A stretch of DNA of 10,279 nt from Gemmatimonadota bacterium. GTDB taxonomy: Bacteria > Gemmatimonadota > Gemmatimonadetes > JACCXV01 > JAHWKZ01. Positions within the stretch are counted from its first letter, which is position 1. Each line of letters opens with the position of its first letter. The stretch covers positions 1-10,279 of the forward strand of contig DAOWHI010000118.1 of assembly GCA_030641505.1 (NCBI GenBank), given 5' to 3'. Shown here piece after piece: positions 7,244-10,279 of this stretch. The position numbers and the translations under genes were made by a program. Under the pieces are notes generated by a model. That model was not told the origin of the DNA and ran no database searches. It saw only the letters and a program-made list of their open reading frames with translations.

Positions 7244-7528
7244 CCGCGCGCCATACGTGGGTAAGGGAAAACGAGATCCGCGGCGATGACGCCGCTGAAC
7301 AGGGACTTACAGAACGAAGGGTAGTCGACGTCCGTCATCACGGGTGGCGTTGCGTGGCATCACCCACTCGGTGGCGTTGCGTCGCATCACCCACTCGCGG
7401 TCGGCGCTTCGCATCGCGGAGCCTCCTCATGGCTCTGCCACTGCGGGGTCTCCGCTCGCTCCCGCGCAAAACGACCGCTCGGAGTGATGCCACGCAACAC
7501 GATCCACCTGGCGATCTCGATCACTGAC
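7244..7528. other. Gene-free 285-bp spacer rich in repeats and hairpins
   Basis: No convincing coding frame lies here. The spacer separates the rhodanese-like gene from the lipoprotein on the same strand. It contains the tandem and inverted repeat element at 7343-7508 and a separate perfect 6-bp hairpin GCGGCG/CGCCGC with loop ATGA (7280-7295). On the minus strand that hairpin is followed by GGATCTCGTTTTCCC, a weak terminator-like arrangement. If transcription stops here, the lipoprotein and mqnP operon must have its own promoter between 7244 and 7280, which I could not identify. Confidence 0.6.
7343..7508. repeat. Compound repeat: two 27-bp tandem copies plus an inverted copy and inner hairpins
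   Basis: Two adjacent 27-bp copies (7344-7370 and 7371-7397, consensus GTGGCGTTGCGTSGCATCAC followed by CCACTCG) differ at a single base. A 15-bp segment of the first copy, GTTGCGTGGCATCAC (7349-7363), recurs in exact inverted orientation at 7484-7498, with further partial matches outward (GGTGG at 7343-7347 and CCACC at 7504-7508). Between the arms are smaller hairpins: GCGGAGCC/GGCTCTGC (7416-7423 and 7431-7438) and GCGG/CCGC (7443-7446 and 7452-7455). This resembles a non-autonomous, structured dispersed element. No transposase and no target duplication were recognised. Confidence 0.7.
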
Positions 7529-7990
7529 TTATGGGCCCGATTTGATCGGGTAGTCGGCGCCACGCCACGCGCCTAACCCACCTTTTAGAACAACCGCCTT
7601 CTGGTAACCGTTTTCTATCGCGATTTGCGCCGCCCGGACGCTTATCCCGTCTTGCGGTCACGTACAGTAGAGGACGATCCACTGGTTGAGCGGAAGACTC
7701 CCCACCGATCTCGCCATCCTCTCGGTCGGGATCAGACGCGCGCCTGCGATTCGCTCCTGCTGAAAAGCGAACGAGTTACGGTTGTCGACGAAGACGACGT
7801 CGTCGTTGCCAGCGTCCATGTACCGTCGGACGTCGCCCGGGTCGACGAACAACACGTCGCGTTCCAGGTACGTCTCGAGCGGCGCGTCGGGGTCGGCCGC
7901 TGCACCGTCGCAGCCGAGCGCGGCGCCGATCAGAACCATCCCGATGATCAACGTGATGCATCGCACAGCCACCGATTGTGGGTCTGCCAT
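7529..7990 (-). CDS. Membrane-anchored rhodanese-like protein with an in-frame TGA (candidate selenoprotein or fresh nonsense mutant)
   Basis: ATG 7990 has an ideal AGGAGG (8001-7996) five bases upstream, overlapping the aconitase stop. Residues 1-27 are a hydrophobic signal with a lipobox-like ALGC (Cys27) followed by Asp, an inner-membrane retention signal under the E. coli rule. A rhodanese domain follows: VVFVDNRNSFAFQQERIAGA (66-85) and the active loop IVLYCT with catalytic Cys109. The codon at 111 is TGA (7660-7658). The same frame then continues for 42 codons as PQDGISVRAAQIAIENGYQK and AVVLKGGLGAWRGADYPIKS to TAA, an intact rhodanese C-terminus. Stopping at TGA would remove half the active loop and the GG-AW segment. 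The TGA takes the place of the second Cys of the YCxCP motif known in a rhodanese subgroup. It is either Sec or a one-base Cys-to-stop change. Rhodaneses transfer sulfane sulfur; the substrate here is unknown. Confidence 0.72.
7627..7657 (-). promoter_or_regulatory. SECIS-like hairpins just after the in-frame TGA
   Basis: Minus-strand RNA after the TGA can fold in two exclusive ways. One is GCGUC/GGCGC with loop CGGGC (7641-7627): a 5-bp stem, a G in the second loop position, the loop starting 22 bases after the UGA. That agrees with the loose bacterial SECIS model (small apical loop with an early G about 16-37 bases downstream). The other is a composite stem CCGC/GCGG plus GACG/CGTC with loop GGATAAG, starting directly after the UGA (7657-7630), whose loop is closer (11 bases) than usual. 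GC-rich coding sequence gives such stems easily, so support is weak alone. Confidence 0.3.
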
Positions 7991-7999
7991 AGACACCTC

Positions 8000-9937
8000 C
8001 TAAGCCGCCACGCCGCCGTGAGCGCGTGTGTACGGCAACACCCCGCCGGCTTTCAGTAGCCTGCGCTCGCGCTCGGTGAGGTCGATCACAGTCTCGAACT
8101 CGGTGCTGCGGGTCTGGTTGTGAATTGTGATTCGGCCAGCGTCGATTCCGGCATGAACGTCGTTTGCCAGCAGTTCGTCGCCGGGCTCGACCGAGTCGTA
8201 GTCAGACGGGTCCGCGAATGTCAGTGGCACCACGCCGAAGTTCACCAGATTCGCTTTGTGAATCCGGGCAAACGACTTGGCGATCACGCCTTTGATCCCC
8301 ATGTGCATCGGAGTCATCGCAGCGTGTTCGCGCGATGATCCCTGGCCATAGTTCGCCCCACCAACGATCCATCCGCCGCCCTTGGCGAAGGTTCGCTTCG
8401 GGAAGTCACTATCGAGGCGCTTGAAGATAAAACTCGAAACCGCATCGATGTTGGCCCAGTTAGAGAGCATCTCGGCGGTGGCGGGAACGATGTCATCGGT
8501 CGTGATGTCGTCGCCGGTAACGATCAAGACCTCGCCGGTCAGCGTGTTGGCCGGTGGACCAGAAATCGGAATGTCGGTGATGTGCGAGGCCCGCGTGATC
8601 GATGCCGCGGCCGGATCCTCGGCGGGCGCGATCAAGCCGGCCATCGTTCCCGTGAATTTCTCGGGCAATCGCTTCTCGGGCGCTCTGCTGTTCCAGTCGC
8701 GGGGATCGGTGAGCTCTCCAGTGATCGCGGCGATCGTGCACACTTCCGGGCTCGCCAGGTACACCTGATCGTCTATTAGCCCGCTCCGTGCCGGGAAGTT
8801 GCGATTGAACGAACGCAGGCTGCGCTGGCCAGGCGCCGGGACGTGTCCCACCCCGATGCATGCTCCGCAGGTCGACTCGCTCAGGTTGGCGCCGCTGGCC
8901 AGGATATCGGCAATCAAGCCGTCGCGGGCGATCATCTCGAGCGCCTGCTTGGATGACGGCGCGATAACGAAATTCGTCTTCGGGTTCACTTGATGACCCG
9001 CCAGAATCTCCGCCACCGCCATCAGGTCTTCATAACCGCCGTTGGTGCACGAGCCGACGATGACCTGATCGATCGGAGTACCGGCCACTTCACTTACCGG
9101 CACGACGTTGTCTGGCATCGAGGGGCAGGCGACCAATGGCTCGAGCGCCGACAAATCGATCGTCATGTGGTCATCGTACTCGGCATCGGCGTCGGGCTCG
9201 ACCAACCGGAAGTCGTCACCACGGCCCAGCCGCTGAAAATAGTCGCGGGTCTTCTCATCGGTCGCGAACACCGACGTCGTGGCGCCGAGCTCCGTCCCCA
9301 TGTTGCAGATCGTGCACCGCTCGTATGGCGACAGCGAGGCGGCGCCGGGGCCGGTGTACTCGAAGATCTTGCCGCGCCCGCCCTTGACCGTGACGCGTCG
9401 CATCATCTCGAGAATGATGTCCTTGGCGGTGACCCACTCCGGTAATTGACCCTCCAATCGCACCTCGACAACCGCGGGCATCGGGAAGTAGTACGATCCC
9501 CCGCCCATGGCCACGGTGACGTCGAGACCACCAGCGCCGATGGCCAGCATTCCGACGCCGCCTTGTGTGGGCGTGTGCGAGTCGGAACCCAGCAGCGTGT
9601 CGCCGGGCACGGCAAACCGCTCCTGGTGCACTTGGTGGCACACCCCGTTGCCGGGCAAGCTGAACCAGGATCCGTACTTGTGGGCCGCCGTTTCCAAGTA
9701 TTTGTGGTCGGCTGCGTTCTTGGGGTCGAAGTGATAAACGACATGATCGGCGTACGCGACCGCACGCTTCACGCGGACGCGGTCCAATCCCATGGATTCG
9801 AACTGCAGGTAACACAGGACACCGGTGGCATCGGGGGTGATCACCTGATCGATTCGTATCCCGATCTCGCTTCCGGGACGAGAATCCCCCTCAACGAGGT
9901 GCTCCTCGATGATCTTCCGCGTCAGATTGAGGCCCAT
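8000..9937 (-). CDS. acn: Aconitate hydratase, Aquifex-type short form
   Basis: Aconitase interconverts citrate and isocitrate through cis-aconitate in the TCA cycle with a [4Fe-4S] cluster. Cluster ligands are Cys297 (IVGSCTNGG) and Cys357 and Cys360 (ESTCGACIGVG). Other family motifs are LTRKIIEEHL at the N-terminus, LLGSDSHTPTQGG (115-127), GDDITTDDIVPA, and NYGQGSSREHAA with the catalytic Ser and Arg of the C-terminal swivel domain. At 645 residues it is much shorter than AcnA or AcnB (about 860-890) and matches the putative Aquifex-type subfamily. These features also occur in 3-isopropylmalate dehydratase, but having both large and small domains in one chain favours aconitase. ATG 9937 has AGAGG (9950-9946) eight bases upstream. 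Its stop overlaps the ribosome binding site of the rhodanese-like gene, so the two are co-transcribed. Confidence 0.94.
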   Translation of the reverse strand: MGLNLTRKIIEEHLVEGDSRPGSEIGIRIDQVITPDATGVLCYLQFESMGLDRVRVKRAVAYADHVVYHFDPKNAADHKYLETAAHKYGSWFSLPGNGVCHQVHQERFAVPGDTLLGSDSHTPTQGGVGMLAIGAGGLDVTVAMGGGSYYFPMPAVVEVRLEGQLPEWVTAKDIILEMMRRVTVKGGRGKIFEYTGPGAASLSPYERCTICNMGTELGATTSVFATDEKTRDYFQRLGRGDDFRLVEPDADAEYDDHMTIDLSALEPLVACPSMPDNVVPVSEVAGTPIDQVIVGSCTNGGYEDLMAVAEILAGHQVNPKTNFVIAPSSKQALEMIARDGLIADILASGANLSESTCGACIGVGHVPAPGQRSLRSFNRNFPARSGLIDDQVYLASPEVCTIAAITGELTDPRDWNSRAPEKRLPEKFTGTMAGLIAPAEDPAAASITRASHITDIPISGPPANTLTGEVLIVTGDDITTDDIVPATAEMLSNWANIDAVSSFIFKRLDSDFPKRTFAKGGGWIVGGANYGQGSSREHAAMTPMHMGIKGVIAKSFARIHKANLVNFGVVPLTFADPSDYDSVEPGDELLANDVHAGIDAGRITIHNQTRSTEFETVIDLTERERRLLKAGGVLPYTRAHGGVAA

Positions 9938-9972
9938 TTTTGCATCCTCTTGGATCGGTGGGGAATGGTATG

Positions 9973-9999
9973 CATTCGCTATGTTTTGCGGAGCGAATG
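9973..9999. promoter_or_regulatory. Inverted repeat in the aconitase leader, possible operator
   Basis: The exact 8-bp arms CATTCGCT (9973-9980) and AGCGAATG (9992-9999) are separated by 11 bp, 36 bp before the aconitase ATG. No T-tract follows on either strand, so it does not look like a terminator for the cupin gene. On the minus strand TACATT overlapping the outer arm could serve as a poor -10 with TTAGCG 18 bp upstream. It could bind a dimeric regulator; nothing identifies which. Confidence 0.35.
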
Positions 10000-10028
10000 T
10001 ACCCTGGGCCGATGGGCAACGCTAACGG

Positions 10029-10279
10029 TCAGCGCCCCGTTTCGCGGTCATATAAAACGATGTTCTCCCACTCGGCAGCGTCGGAACGAGCCACTACGGC
10101 AACCACGGGGTCCGAGTCACTGAGGTTGAACACCTCGTGTGGAACACCAGGTTCGATGTAGATGAAGTCGCCGGACTGATTCTCGACGACGCTGGAGAGT
10201 CCAGGCCCGTACTCGTGTCGTACGCGCCCCGCGAGGATAAAGAGCATGACCTCGAAACCGACATGAACGTGCGCCTTGG
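10029..10279 (-). CDS. Cupin-domain protein, 5' end outside the window
   Basis: The frame enters from the right edge and ends at TGA 10031-10029 (83 residues visible). Both cupin motifs are present. Motif 1 is HVHVGFEVMLFILAG (HxHx3Ex7G), and motif 2 is GDFIYIEPGVPHEVFN (ending GxxHxxxN, with Glu-Pro in place of the usual Pro-x). The His, His, Glu and His metal ligands are therefore all kept, which indicates a metal-binding small cupin_2 protein. An internal ATG at 10247 would cut through motif 1 and is not the true start. The substrate or role cannot be told; single-domain cupins include enzymes and sensors. It lies 91 bp upstream of aconitase on the same strand. Confidence 0.85.
   Translation of the reverse strand, partial: KAHVHVGFEVMLFILAGRVRHEYGPGLSSVVENQSGDFIYIEPGVPHEVFNLSDSDPVVAVVARSDAAEWENIVLYDRETGR

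Noticed and set aside
7344..7397. The two 27-bp copies as a CRISPR array
   Set aside because: The copies are directly adjacent with no spacer between them, there are only two, and no cas gene is in view.
7658..7996. The rhodanese as a normal 112-residue protein ending at the TGA, starting with GTG 7996
   Set aside because: GTG 7996 overlaps the AGGAGG, whereas ATG 7990 has ideal spacing. Ending at TGA would cut the active-site loop and leave 42 codons of clear rhodanese sequence unexplained.
10029..10247. The cupin as a complete 72-residue protein from ATG 10247
   Set aside because: The frame stays open to the window edge and the HxH and part of motif 1 lie upstream of that ATG, so the real start is beyond the window.

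Overview
The window reads as a GC-rich, Gram-negative-type bacterial chromosome. Two lipoprotein-like genes with lipoboxes point to a cell with an outer membrane, and menaquinone is made by the futalosine route. The exact phylum cannot be fixed from the sequence. The Aquifex-type short aconitase and the mqn gene set would fit Gemmatimonadota- or Acidobacteriota-like lineages, but that is inference.

Layout, left to right. Positions 1-1777 (minus) hold mqnE followed by mqnA, the latter running off the left edge; both act early in the futalosine pathway. Positions 1860-2288 (plus) hold a divergently transcribed small exported protein of unknown function. A strong hairpin terminator at 2330-2356 separates it from the convergent operon that follows. 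Positions 2359-6740 (minus) hold, in transcription order, a UbiA-type prenyltransferase (MqnP), UbiX, a UbiD-family decarboxylase, a class I methyltransferase whose ATG overlaps the ubiD stop, and possibly a 30-residue membrane peptide. Further upstream on the same strand are a 167-residue lipoprotein (6740-7243), a repeat-rich 285-bp spacer (7244-7528), a membrane-anchored rhodanese-like protein (7529-7990), aconitase (8000-9937) and a cupin running off the right edge (10029-10279).

MqnA and MqnE start the conversion of chorismate to the naphthoquinone precursor. MqnP, UbiX (which supplies prenylated FMN) and UbiD prenylate and decarboxylate it near the end of the pathway. Aconitase belongs to the TCA cycle, which feeds electrons to the quinone pool.

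The most notable observation is in the rhodanese gene. Its reading frame is interrupted by one in-frame TGA (7660-7658) exactly at the second Cys position of the YCxCP motif known in some rhodaneses. The next 42 codons encode an intact rhodanese C-terminus, including GGLGAW. Downstream of the TGA lie hairpins compatible with a bacterial SECIS element. This may be an unannotated selenoprotein, or a fresh nonsense mutation. Also notable are mqnP, whose conserved N-terminus lies upstream of any canonical start codon, and a tandem plus inverted repeat element in the spacer.
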